A DNA stretch of 64,000 nucleotides. Source: Paraburkholderia adhaesiva. Lineage in GTDB: Bacteria > Pseudomonadota > Gammaproteobacteria > Burkholderiales > Burkholderiaceae. The translations under genes were made by a program, and so were the position numbers. Positions within the stretch are counted from its first letter, which is position 1, and every line of letters starts with the position of its first letter. Shown here one piece after another: positions 16,901-24,668 of the stretch. Location: the NCBI RefSeq assembly GCF_021390575.1, contig NZ_JAJEJQ010000001.1, forward strand, positions 2,456,501 through 2,520,500, given 5' to 3'. The notes beneath the pieces are model-generated. The model was not told the DNA's origin, did not search any database, and was given only the letters and a program-made list of their open reading frames with translations.

Positions 16901-19202
16901 CGCTCGCGGGCATGTCCACCACACCCGTATAGGTCAACTCGTCCGTTTCCGTAAAGCCGGAATTCCAGCCGCGCTGGTCGTCGAATCGCCAGTAGTAGTC
17001 GCGGTTCTCGCGGAACATCCTCACCTGCAAGCCTTTTGCGGCCTTCAGGTTGCCAGCCTGGTCGACACGGATCACCTCGAAATCAGCCGGCGAGTTTTCA
17101 GGCGCATAGTCGCCGGCGAAAAGGGGACGCACGCCCGTCATAACCTGTGCCGGCCAGATCGTGCGCTCGATATTGCGCACGACGGGGCGACCACCTGTTT
17201 CGAGCAAGCTCAGTGTCGCGCGCACGGTAACCGGCGAATGCGCGTTTGCGGCTGGGTCGGCGGCAATGTCGAATGAGCTCTTGCCGTCATCGTCGAGCGC
17301 CTGCTCGTCGAGTTGCTGGCGTACCTTCAGCGTGTCGTCGTTCGCGTCGCCGAACTCGAAGCCCGGATAACGCGTCTGGAGCGGATTCCGGTCGCGCGAG
17401 AATTCCGCGACGCCAAGCAGACGGTTGCCCGCAGCAGGTGCACCGTACAGGTACGTGCCGGTCACGTCGACATGGAATGCCTGTCCTGGCGCGAGCACGG
17501 CCGACGGACTCGCCAGATCGAGCTTCATTCGCTCCGGCAGAAATTCTTCCACCTTGAAGGCGACCGTCGCACCCGGCTCCTTCTCGGCCGGATCGTTGCG
17601 CAGCTCGAGCGACCAGTTACCCGTGGGCGCATCGACCGGCAGCGTGATCTTCTGCTGGTAATAGCCAGGACGTCCCGCCACCGGCTGCCAGGTAGAAACG
17701 AACTGGGTCTTGCCATCGGCGCGACGCAACGTCGCCTGCAGCGGTTGTGGCGGCACAGGTTTGCCATCGGCATCGCGTGCGAGCACCGACATCGTGAAGG
17801 TCTCGCCCGGACGGTAGAGGTCTCGGCCGCTCCACGCAAAAAGCCGCACGGGTTTGAAATCGGAACCCGTGATCTCGAACTCGCCGAGATCGAGCGCCGC
17901 TTCACGAACCGACAGCACCGACATCTGTCCGTCCTTCTGCGCGAGCACGAGCGCCGCGCCATCCGGCTGCTTCGCAAACGACGCATGGCCGTCACCATCC
18001 GTCTGGCCGCGCGCGAGAACTTTGCCCTGGTGGTCGAGCCACGTGATGTCGACGCCCGACACAGCGCCGCCATCGATCAGCGAGCTAACGAAGGCTTCGG
18101 CCGCATGGTCGAAGAGCCGCAGGTGCAGGCCGAGGTCGCTGACGTAGTAATAGGTGGTCTGGTATTCGTAGCGGAAGCGCCCTGGCTGGGACATCACGGC
18201 GACATAGATGCCCGGCTCCTTCAGCGCCTTGATCGTTTCGACGGGAAGGTACGTGACGCTGCGCTTGTCGGTCTTTTGCTCCGTCAGGAAGCGTCCCTGA
18301 TAGACGCTATCGGCCATCTTGTGCAGGTGATCGAGCGACCAGAGCGACACTGCGCCGTGCAGATCCGTCTGCAGGTCCGGGTCGCCACGACGGCTGCTGT
18401 CATCGCTTTCGTCGCCGTTATCGCTGCTGTCGTCCGAGACGCCCGACGACTGATTGCGTGCGAGCATTGCGTCGACGAAGCGCGGCAACTGGTCCGGCCG
18501 CACACGCATGAACTCCACATCGACTTCCGGCACATTCACGGTGATCACCGGCAGACCGCCGCTCTCCTTCGCCGGCAGCACCATGCCGCGGCTCGCGAAG
18601 TAGAACGCCGGCGAAACGGCGGGCGTGGTGATCGAATAGCGCACTTCGCGGCCGAGCTTGCGGCCGTCCTTGCCCGTCAGCGTGTCCTGGATCTGCACGA
18701 CGTACCGGGTCAGCGGCTCGACGTGCGGGAAATAGAGCATGCGTGGATTGTCACCGACAACCCACGCGCCGGACACGGGAACGCCGCCCGCAAGATCCGT
18801 CTGTTCCGCCGATGTGCTAACCTCGCTCGCCGCTGAGGCGCCCTGCGCGCTTCCGGCGTCGCTGTCGTATTCATCGCTATCGTCCGGCCGAGCCGTTATC
18901 GGTATGCCCTTCGGCGGCATCTTCATGACGCGCACGACCTTGTCATAGTCCGTGCGGGCGTCGAGCGGCTGGGAAAACGTCAGGGCAAGCGCGGGGTGTC
19001 CGTCGAGTTCGCGGTTCGCGGCATCGATCACAGTGAACGGCGTGTTGGGGTCCGGTTCTGCATCGGCTTCTTGCGAGGAACTCCCGTGCAAGTGACGCAC
19101 CACTCCCCAAGTGGCCAACGTGCACGCGATCAACAGAAGAGCGACGACAAACCCACGCTTATAGCGCTTGTACATAGGACCCCGCAGCGAATTCATCGAC
19201 AA
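13947..19202 (-). CDS. yfhM: Bacterial alpha-2-macroglobulin family protein (YfhM-like)
   Basis: A 1751-residue periplasmic protease-trap protein. An N-terminal anchor (about residues 16-35) is followed by several MG-type beta domains, a bait/A2M region containing VDVGILNITKFPVPDPFEAF and LPDFNGTLRLSAVV, and the thioester-containing helical domain. The thioester motif GCAEQ is intact, with Cys at about residue 1234 and Gln at 1237, so covalent trapping of proteases is expected. The length is near the usual 1650-1750 residues. The N-terminal sequence contains LIAC at residues 24-27, which fits a lipobox, although hydrophobicity continues past the cysteine, so lipoprotein versus signal anchor is unresolved. 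It is transcribed ahead of pbpC. Confidence 0.95.
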   Translation of the reverse strand: MSMNSLRGPMYKRYKRGFVVALLLIACTLATWGVVRHLHGSSSQEADAEPDPNTPFTVIDAANRELDGHPALALTFSQPLDARTDYDKVVRVMKMPPKGIPITARPDDSDEYDSDAGSAQGASAASEVSTSAEQTDLAGGVPVSGAWVVGDNPRMLYFPHVEPLTRYVVQIQDTLTGKDGRKLGREVRYSITTPAVSPAFYFASRGMVLPAKESGGLPVITVNVPEVDVEFMRVRPDQLPRFVDAMLARNQSSGVSDDSSDNGDESDDSSRRGDPDLQTDLHGAVSLWSLDHLHKMADSVYQGRFLTEQKTDKRSVTYLPVETIKALKEPGIYVAVMSQPGRFRYEYQTTYYYVSDLGLHLRLFDHAAEAFVSSLIDGGAVSGVDITWLDHQGKVLARGQTDGDGHASFAKQPDGAALVLAQKDGQMSVLSVREAALDLGEFEITGSDFKPVRLFAWSGRDLYRPGETFTMSVLARDADGKPVPPQPLQATLRRADGKTQFVSTWQPVAGRPGYYQQKITLPVDAPTGNWSLELRNDPAEKEPGATVAFKVEEFLPERMKLDLASPSAVLAPGQAFHVDVTGTYLYGAPAAGNRLLGVAEFSRDRNPLQTRYPGFEFGDANDDTLKVRQQLDEQALDDDGKSSFDIAADPAANAHSPVTVRATLSLLETGGRPVVRNIERTIWPAQVMTGVRPLFAGDYAPENSPADFEVIRVDQAGNLKAAKGLQVRMFRENRDYYWRFDDQRGWNSGFTETDELTYTGVVDMPASGRAKVRVPVKYGRYRLELFDAATGLTQRYRFYAGWDAQSDEQAGQRPDRVALKLDRDAYQSGDTAHLTITPPHAGAALITVDGDHTLWTKRVKIDGASSTVDIPVDRAWQRHDLYVNVMVLRPGNEGDLVTPTRALGLIQLPLARQDRKLDMTIEAPAKVKSESVVKVKVKVPAAKGQNAMVTLAAVDVGILNITKFPVPDPFEAFFGKLAYGADLHDIYGRLIEKMAGKKGKLKWGGDTAPKTTQDLPKKVKLVDLFTGPVTLDANGEAEIPLTLPDFNGTLRLSAVVATADRFGSQSQDMVVAAPVIAELSMPRYLNFDDRSTFALDLQNLTGSAGTFKVDVKAKGGLSVQNGSREVTLSAQQKTTLRYSVDAGEQIGLHAIDVSVQGAGVALTRHYALEVEAPTPSTQKTLRYTVDPGATITIRDPAVMGFYPGSLSAHLFGSNVPPIDVKAAVKWLLEYPYGCAEQTTSSAYPWLFVDEAAARRYGLKVYTRDERAQRIDFALGKLGGYQSARGGFSLWGGAQDDFWLSTYVTGFLQDARAQGFTVPDALYNKAMDYLLRSLQEGSAQITPLPARVLTPDDLRRLIDDVSRNNRTYEGLVQAGYVLARERRAPIATLRLLFDQRAQANSGLSLVELGIALNLMGDTARSQQAITQGLKMERRTGYWWWDYGSDVRDLAMQYVLLDRDHIKVPDAAMLLGRVQSAIAVRGGDYFSTQERLALFRLGQALGAQEPKPWSMTITSAGNTRTVDSAKTQFADVSATEFAQGLTVTNPSDQHLFVELSLSGNPVQAPKPPASGSAQITLSREYLKANGAPLGNAPLKVGDTVLVHLHVRANDYVTASALVVDRIPAGLEIENANLVQGENGDSLKVGGTDVNEAMQSNRIQHVEFRDDRFVAAMKLGWGDQELFYRARVVTPGQYTVPPVFAQDMYRPDVFGVLDPQTKMTIVDTAAPAATAGAANEVGSSGAAEQAHAASATAN

Positions 19203-19704
19203 CGCTAACGCGCTGGCAATTTATTTAGGTGCGCGATACTAGCATTCGCAGTTATCTTGATAACTCTGACTTATACGAAATACCGCGATTCGCTGTCAGG
19301 TATAGCGATTGACTTTAGCGAGACAACCCGCCGGACATTCCATCACGTACGCACTCTTTATATTTTTATTAGGAGATGAAAATCTGTAGTCTCGAACAAC
19401 CGGAACGGACGTGCCGCCGTCGGGCACATGCGTTGTGCGTCAGGCGTACGATCGCCGTATCTCTACAGGACGCACGCCTCAGTACGGCTATCAATCGTTA
19501 AGTGATCTACTCTTCTCTTGGCGGATGGACCACCTGCCGCCGTTTCACGACGAGGCCTGACAACTCCGGCTTGCAGACAGAAATTCTGACAGAATGCGGC
19601 CGTATTTCGCGTTCACGATACCGTCATCCCTACAGGAAATAGCCGTACAGCCGAATCAATATCGGGATCGGCGTCAACGCACTTAAAGCGATTGGGTGAC
19701 GCAT
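19203..19704. other. Intergenic region between yfhM and the diguanylate cyclase gene
   Basis: About 500 bases without a supported gene, more AT-rich than its flanks. It contains the dyad GTTATC-TT-GATAAC at 19251-19264, within 60 bases of the yfhM start and therefore a possible regulator site. No terminator is seen after the cyclase gene. Confidence 0.6.
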
Positions 19705-20904
19705 TCAACCCGGGATATCACGCGCGCCCCACGTCAGATGCACGACACGGTTGCGTCCAAGCGCTTTGGCACGGTAGAGCTGCTCATCCGCGAAAGCAAC
19801 GGCATCGGCTGAAGTGGCCAGATCCGCGCACTGTACCGTCACAGCACCCAAACTAGCGGTGATGTGGCGCGCAGTCTGGGACGCCTCGTGAGGTATCTCG
19901 AGATGGGCAATACGTGTACGGATTCTCTCGGCAACGGCACACGCGCCTTCAGCCTGAATCTCAGGCAACAGGACAATAAATTCCTCGCCTCCATAACGCG
20001 CTACAAAGTCGCTCGTCGAGCGACAAGCTTCCTTCAGAACCTGAGCGATCTGCTTAAGGCACGCATCGCCTGCAATGTGGCCATACGTGTCGTTGAAAAG
20101 CTTGAAGTGGTCGACGTCGAGCAGGATTACAGAAAGCGGGGCGCCCGATCGTTTGAGGCGCGCCCACTCCGACTCCAGTATCTGGTCAAACCACAATCGA
20201 TTGGCGAGTCCGGTGAGACCGTCGGTATTCGCGCGCAACGCCAGTTCGCGGGCCTTCTCTGACAGCAAGTCGACGAGAGCCTCATTTTCGAACTTCAACC
20301 GCAAAGCGCGGTGAAGTGAGCGGTTGAAATTCCGCGCGACCAGGCTGATGAGGACGAAAAAGATGAGGCTGCACACGGCAAGCACCATCTGGGTGGCCTC
20401 GCCGCTCGACGCCAGGACACCAACCATCGGCATGATGGCTGGAATGGAAAAGGCGAAAAAAGCTGGCATGAACGCACCGAGTGTGATTGCGCCACCCATC
20501 ACCATCGCCTGAATTGCCGTGATAGTCAGTACGGCGCATATCACGTCGGGCGCCTTGATTAACAACAGGGCACCCACTCCCCACGCGACCCCCGACAGCC
20601 CGACGGAAAGCGCATACCAGTTTCCAGCCCTTCGCGAAAAACCATGTACCGCAACGAAACCGCGAAACCAACGGGTTAAGCAAATGCGAATCACAATCGT
20701 TGCGTAGACAACAAGAAGCCACGTGATAGCTATCGTCTGCCTGTCGCGCAAAAAGAAAGCGCCGGCAACTAGCAGGCTGCCTGCACCACTCGCAACGAGA
20801 GGAATGGCGGCATTGCCCAAGATGTGCCTGAACATCGCCCACCCAATACGCTTTTCCATATCGAAATCGGCCGCGTTATTCGATGCGATATTTTCGGATG
20901 TCAC
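19705..20904 (-). CDS. Membrane-bound diguanylate cyclase (GGDEF domain)
   Basis: A 399-residue protein that should make cyclic di-GMP at the inner membrane. Residues about 30-195 form five or six helices in paired blocks (GSLLVAGAFFLRDRQTIAIT, AVLTITAIQAMVMGGAITLG). A linker helix leads into the GGDEF domain at about 225-390. The active-site signature is GGEEF (ARYGGEEFIVLLPE), and the substrate-binding block NTDGLTGLANRLWFDQ and the metal site LLDVDHFKLFND are intact. The allosteric I-site RxxD is not in register (RSTSD precedes the signature), so product inhibition may be lost. No sensory domain beyond the membrane part is visible. Confidence 0.93.
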   Translation of the reverse strand: MTSENIASNNAADFDMEKRIGWAMFRHILGNAAIPLVASGAGSLLVAGAFFLRDRQTIAITWLLVVYATIVIRICLTRWFRGFVAVHGFSRRAGNWYALSVGLSGVAWGVGALLLIKAPDVICAVLTITAIQAMVMGGAITLGAFMPAFFAFSIPAIMPMVGVLASSGEATQMVLAVCSLIFFVLISLVARNFNRSLHRALRLKFENEALVDLLSEKARELALRANTDGLTGLANRLWFDQILESEWARLKRSGAPLSVILLDVDHFKLFNDTYGHIAGDACLKQIAQVLKEACRSTSDFVARYGGEEFIVLLPEIQAEGACAVAERIRTRIAHLEIPHEASQTARHITASLGAVTVQCADLATSADAVAFADEQLYRAKALGRNRVVHLTWGARDIPG

Positions 20905-20956
20905 GTGAAGATCTCGAGCACTTCTGGATTACCGATTACCGCCAGCCGATGGTTTG

Positions 20957-21199
20957 TTATTTCCTTTGCTCCAGAAATGCCCGGCGCGCGTCTTCGTCCA
21001 ACTCTTCCAGCACGGATTTATTTTTTTCGTTAATCAATTTTTCAACGCACTCGGTAATTGAGCATTCAAAATACGAGGCGAGTCGCTCTAAATTTCTCTT
21101 GGTCGAGATCAAGATCAGACATTGCAATCGCTCACGACGCCCGCCAGCTCCGAGGTGGCGCGCTCGATATCTACGTTGCCTTTCTGAATTTGAATATGA
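20957..21199 (-). CDS. Small basic hypothetical protein, phage/plasmid-like
   Basis: An 80-residue protein beginning MSYSNSERQRRYRARHLG and ending RRAFLEQRK. The N-terminal SNxERQRRYRARH motif resembles small putative DNA-binding proteins often found on mobile DNA of Burkholderiaceae. That likeness is from memory and untested. The middle (LERLASYFECSITECVEKL) could form a ribbon-helix-helix or helix-turn-helix unit. The coding sequence is clearly AT-richer than its neighbours, which suggests recent transfer. M1 was chosen because the motif starts there. An in-frame ATG 54 bases upstream is less likely. Confidence 0.6.
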   Translation of the reverse strand, partial: SYSNSERQRRYRARHLGAGGRRERLQCLILISTKRNLERLASYFECSITECVEKLINEKNKSVLEELDEDARRAFLEQRK

Positions 21200-21499
21200 C
21201 ATAACCGACGTTCGTGTGTTCGACTGCCTGGCTACCCCGACTGCAGTAACCATGCTTAGTTATCGGCTCCTTCGCTGTAAAAAATAGGGGAATATTGTGT
21301 TACGCCGTAACGTTACAGCGTAGCGGCGTATTCACTTCGAGCGCAGCAGGGGGCCACCGCCGAGGCAAACGGTGCCCTCACGCAGGCGCGTTTCCAGCCG
21401 ACGCACGATCCGCGGCGTACCCGGCTTCGCGTTCCTAAACGAGTTGTTCCAGCGCGATGACGTTGCACTCCGGTCTGATACGGCACCGGCGCCGTGCGC
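21200..21499. other. Intergenic region downstream of higA
   Basis: No supported gene. The sequence shifts from AT-rich near 21250 to GC-rich by 21330, which may mark the edge of transferred DNA. No direct repeats or integrase remnants were recognised. Confidence 0.5.
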
Positions 21500-21805
21500 T
21501 CAGGCGTGCTCCGCCCGGACAAGCGGTTTAATACGCGCAAGCACGTCCTGCAATAGCTCACGTGCGCGCTCCGTGTCGTAATGGGCCTGCAATTCCATCC
21601 AGCTGCGCGCGTCAGTGCCGAAATAGACGGCGAAGCGAACCGCCGTGTCGGCTGTGATCGCGCGCTTGCCGAGCACGATCTCGTTGATGCGGCGCGGTGG
21701 CACGCCGATAGCCTTTGCGAGCGCGTACTGGGTGATGCCCAAGGGCTTGAGCCAGTCTTCTGACAGAATCTCGCCCGGCGTCGCAAGTGGAACTTCCCGT
21801 ACCAT
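21500..21805 (-). CDS. higA: HigA family antitoxin
   Basis: A 101-residue HTH antitoxin of the HigA/VapI type (XRE fold). It begins MVREVPLATPGEILSEDWLK. The helix-turn-helix reads ITQYALAKAIGVPPRRINEI and is followed by VLGKRAITADTAVRFAVYFG, a hallmark block of this family. It is expected to bind and silence the upstream-encoded HigB and to repress the shared promoter. The order toxin-then-antitoxin and the 11-base gap are typical of higBA. A weak GGGAG lies about nine bases before the ATG. Confidence 0.93.
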   Translation of the reverse strand: MVREVPLATPGEILSEDWLKPLGITQYALAKAIGVPPRRINEIVLGKRAITADTAVRFAVYFGTDARSWMELQAHYDTERARELLQDVLARIKPLVRAEHA

Positions 21806-21816
21806 GGTGATGCTCC

Positions 21817-22095
21817 CTAGTGGTAGTCGATGATGCGAACCCCCGATGCGTCGCCGTCCGCAAAATGGAAGCAGATTCGCCATTGCACGTTGATGCGCAG
21901 GCTGTACCACCCGGCGAGGTCGCCTGACAGACGCTCCAGGTGATTGCCCGGCGGCGCCCGAAGAAAGGACAACGTAACGGCGGCATGGATCTGCTGCAGC
22001 TTGCGAATCGCCACCCGTTCGATAAGGACGAATCGGGCGACCCGGTGCCCGAAAAAAAGCGCCTCGGTGTCTCGGCATGCAAACGAAGTAATCAT
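21817..22095 (-). CDS. higB: HigB/RelE family toxin
   Basis: A 92-residue ribosome-dependent mRNA interferase of the HigB/RelE family. It begins MITSFACRDTEALFFG, which matches the usual N-terminus, and ends with the family-typical RICFHFADGDASGVRIIDYH. The central LSGDLAGWYSLRIN block is conserved. The full length suggests an intact toxin. The -10 box of the promoter lies only five bases before the ATG, so the mRNA probably has no leader. Confidence 0.92.
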   Translation of the reverse strand: MITSFACRDTEALFFGHRVARFVLIERVAIRKLQQIHAAVTLSFLRAPPGNHLERLSGDLAGWYSLRINVQWRICFHFADGDASGVRIIDYH

Positions 22096-22100
22096 CGTGA

Positions 22101-22140
22101 ATAGTAACGCCTTGCGTTAATAACGTCAACCGTTACTATT
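22101..22140 (-). promoter_or_regulatory. higBA promoter inside a nested inverted-repeat operator
   Basis: On the minus strand TTGACG (-35, 22124-22129) and TACTAT (-10, 22101-22106) are separated by exactly 17 bases. A perfect 10-base inverted repeat, AATAGTAACG (22100-22109) and CGTTACTATT (22131-22140), brackets the promoter. Between the arms lies a second palindrome, CGTTA-A-TAACG. Such sites are the usual target of a HigA repressor, so autoregulation is inferred. Confidence 0.8.
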
Positions 22141-22333
22141 GGGCCGACCGCATTTTGCGCTGCCCAGCTAGCCTTTCGGCCAACGCTTTCGCGTGGCTTT
22201 ACCATCGCAGCGTGCCGAAACACGGCAAAGGCGCGACGAAAGCGCGGCGCAAGAACATGGCCACAAGACGGCCATGCGGCGGATCAAAACGGTTCCCGCC
22301 AGCATCTCCGGCGACGCGCAAGCCCGCGTGGCG

Positions 22334-22339
22334 TAAAAT
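22334..22339 (+). promoter_or_regulatory. Probable -10 box for ribBX
   Basis: TAAAAT lies immediately before an in-frame ATG at 22340. Transcription would start several bases after that ATG, which favours 22367 as the real start codon. The -35 region is poor. No FMN riboswitch sequence is seen between higB and ribBX. Confidence 0.4.
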
Positions 22340-22366
22340 ATGCGCTTTCCAGAACAGATCCCAAGA

Positions 22367-23533
22367 ATGAGCCTCGCCACCACCCCAGAGATCATCGCCG
22401 AGCTGAAAGCCGGCCGGATGGTGATCCTCGTCGATGAAGAAGACCGGGAAAACGAGGGCGACCTCGTCATCGCTGCGGAGTTCGTTACACCCGAAGCCAT
22501 CAACTTCATGGCGAAGTACGGGCGCGGCCTGATCTGCCTCACGCTCACCCAGGAGCGCTGCAAGCTGCTCAACCTGCCGCTCATGACGTATCGCAACGGC
22601 ACGCAGTACGGCACCGCGTTCACGGTCAGCATCGAGGCCGCCGAAGGCGTGACGACCGGCATCTCCGCCGCCGACCGTGCGCGCACGATCCAGACAGCCG
22701 TCGCGCACGACGCGCGCGCCGAGCACATCGTCCAGCCAGGCCACGTGTTCCCGATCATGGCGCAGCCGGGCGGCGTGCTCGTGCGTGCGGGCCATACCGA
22801 GGCGGGCTGCGACTTCACGGCGCTTGCGGGCCTCACGCCGGCTGCGGTGATCTGCGAGGTCATCAAGGACGACGGCACGATGGCGCGCCTGCCCGACCTC
22901 ATCGAGTTCGCGCAGCAGCACGACCTGAAGATCGGCACGATCGCCGACCTGATCCACTATCGCAGCCGCACCGAGTCGATCGTCGAGCGCGTCGCTGAAC
23001 GCATCATGCATACGGCGCACGGCGACTTCCGCGCGGTCATGTACGTCGATCACCCGACCGGCACTCCACACATCGCGCTCGTGCGCGGCAAGCCCACGCC
23101 CGGGCAGGACACGCCGGTGCGCGTGCACGAGCCGCTCTCGGTGCTGGATCTGCTGGAGACCGGCGCATCCACGCACTCGTGGACGCTCGACGCCGCCATG
23201 CGTGAAATCGCGGCACGCGATCTCGGCGTGATCGTCATGCTCAATTGCGGCGAAACCAAGGAACATCTGATCGACGTCTTCAAGGCATTCGACCAGAAGG
23301 AGCGCGCAGAGGCGCTCGCGCGCCGCCCGGTCGACTTCAAGACCTATGGGGTCGGTGCCCAGATTCTGCGCGAGCTCGGAGTGGGCCGCATGCAGGTGTT
23401 GTCGAAACCGCGCCGCCTCGGCAGCATGTCGGGTTACGGGCTCGAAGTCACCGGCTTCGTGCCGATGCCCGGCAGCAGCACCGAAGCGCCCTGTCCGCCT
23501 GAAGGCGCCGATCGCAGCGCGGCGCGCGCCTGA
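22367..23533 (+). CDS. ribBA: 3,4-dihydroxy-2-butanone-4-phosphate synthase with degenerate GTP cyclohydrolase II domain (RibBX type)
   Basis: A 388-residue enzyme of riboflavin biosynthesis. The N-terminal domain (about 1-210) is a complete Rib[21 protein letters not shown], the catalytic [12 protein letters not shown], and [20 protein letters not shown]. It converts ribulose 5-phosphate to 3,4-dihydroxy-2-butanone 4-phosphate. The C-terminal domain has the RibA fold ([18 protein letters not shown]), but the zinc-binding cysteines after VRVH are absent ([17 protein letters not shown]) and the EGRGIGL motif is missing. It should therefore not have GTP cyclohydrolase II activity, and a separate RibA is expected elsewhere. 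The ribH gene follows 70 bases downstream. Confidence 0.93.
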   Translation: MSLATTPEIIAELKAGRMVILVDEEDRENEGDLVIAAEFVTPEAINFMAKYGRGLICLTLTQERCKLLNLPLMTYRNGTQYGTAFTVSIEAAEGVTTGISAADRARTIQTAVAHDARAEHIVQPGHVFPIMAQPGGVLVRAGHTEAGCDFTALAGLTPAAVICEVIKDDGTMARLPDLIEFAQQHDLKIGTIADLIHYRSRTESIVERVAERIMHTAHGDFRAVMYVDHPTGTPHIALVRGKPTPGQDTPVRVHEPLSVLDLLETGASTHSWTLDAAMREIAARDLGVIVMLNCGETKEHLIDVFKAFDQKERAEALARRPVDFKTYGVGAQILRELGVGRMQVLSKPRRLGSMSGYGLEVTGFVPMPGSSTEAPCPPEGADRSAARA

Positions 23534-23603
23534 CCGGCAACCACCGGGCAACCGCCGCGCCCTCCTACTCGTCACCACGCTTAACCGAACCTACGGACAC
23601 CAC

Positions 23604-24122
23604 ATGGAAATCGGACAATACCAACCGAACCTCGATGGCGACGGACTGCGCATCGGCATCGTCCAGTCGCGCTTTAACGAACCCGTCTGCAACGGCCTCG
23701 CGGACGCGTGCATCGAAGAACTCGAACGCCTCGGCGTAACGGGCGAAGATGTGCTGCTCGTCACCGTGCCCGGCGCACTGGAAATCCCGCTCGCGCTGCA
23801 AAAGCTCGCGGAAAGCGGCCAGTTCGACGCGCTGATCGCGCTCGGCGCGGTCGTGCGCGGCGAGACCTATCACTTCGAACTCGTCTCGAACGAGAGCGGC
23901 GCGGGCATCTCGCGCATCGCGCTCGACTTCGGCGTGCCGGTCGCAAACGCCGTGCTGACGACCGAAAACGACGAGCAGGCAGTCGCGCGCATGACCGAGA
24001 AGGGTCGTGACGCGGCGCGTGTCGCGGTCGAGATGGCGAACCTCACGGTCGCGCTCGAACAACTCGACGGCGGCGACGACGACGAGGACGAAGACGAGGA
24101 AGACGAAGAGGAACGCCAATGA
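23604..24122 (+). CDS. ribH: 6,7-dimethyl-8-ribityllumazine synthase
   Basis: A 172-residue lumazine synthase that condenses the ribBX product with a ribityl-amino-uracil to the riboflavin precursor. Core motifs are [57 protein letters not shown] and [13 protein letters not shown]. The last 18 or so residues form an acidic tail ([17 protein letters not shown]) not needed for the fold. The TGA overlaps the nusB ATG by four bases, so translation is coupled. The start at MEIGQYQPN follows the family. Confidence 0.96.
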   Translation: MEIGQYQPNLDGDGLRIGIVQSRFNEPVCNGLADACIEELERLGVTGEDVLLVTVPGALEIPLALQKLAESGQFDALIALGAVVRGETYHFELVSNESGAGISRIALDFGVPVANAVLTTENDEQAVARMTEKGRDAARVAVEMANLTVALEQLDGGDDDEDEDEEDEEERQ

Positions 24123-24553
24123 AGAGCGCGCGTCGCCGCTCCCGCGAACTGGCCACGCAGGGGTTGTATCAGTGGCTGCTGTCGGGCGTGCCCGCCGGTG
24201 AAATCGACGCGCAGCTGCGCGGTTCGCAGGGCTATGACAAGGCCGATCACGAGCATCTGGACGCCATCCTGCACGGCGTGATCCGCGAAGCGGACACGCT
24301 GTCGGCTGCCATCGCACCGTGCCTCGACCGCCCGATCGAGCAGCTTTCACCCGTCGAGCGTGCCGTGCTGCTCGTCGCGACTTACGAGCTGACGCATCAC
24401 GTCGACATCCCGTACCGCGTCGTGATCAACGAAGCGGTCGAGCTGGCGAAGACGTTCGGCGGCTCGGACGGCTACAAGTACGTCAATGGCGTGCTCGACA
24501 AGCTGTCGGTACAGTTGCGCGCCACGGAAACCCAGGCCGCACGCAGGTCGTGA
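24119..24553 (+). CDS. nusB: Transcription antitermination factor NusB
   Basis: A 144-residue helical RNA-binding protein that, with S10 (NusE), NusA and NusG, forms the rRNA antitermination complex. Motifs seen are [20 protein letters not shown] at the N-terminus, [39 protein letters not shown] and [13 protein letters not shown]. The coupling with ribH is a widely conserved arrangement. It overlaps ribH by four bases. Confidence 0.96.
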   Translation: MKSARRRSRELATQGLYQWLLSGVPAGEIDAQLRGSQGYDKADHEHLDAILHGVIREADTLSAAIAPCLDRPIEQLSPVERAVLLVATYELTHHVDIPYRVVINEAVELAKTFGGSDGYKYVNGVLDKLSVQLRATETQAARRS

Positions 24554-24668
24554 AGTTGAAGGCTGCGGACCGTGCCGAGTACGCGCCGTCCGCGCCTTAC
24601 CGTTGTTTGAGGGTCCGCGCCCGCGGGCCCGCCGGCACAGCCGGTGAGCAAGAACTGGAATCCCCCGC

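Noticed and set aside
19375..19500. 41-residue ORF (MKICSLEQPERTC...) after TTAGGAG
   Set aside because: The SD-like AGGAG is directly adjacent to the ATG with no spacing, and the peptide has no conserved features.
22141..22366. Search for an FMN (RFN) riboswitch upstream of the riboflavin genes
   Set aside because: None of the conserved RFN element blocks is visible in the 226 bases before ribBX.
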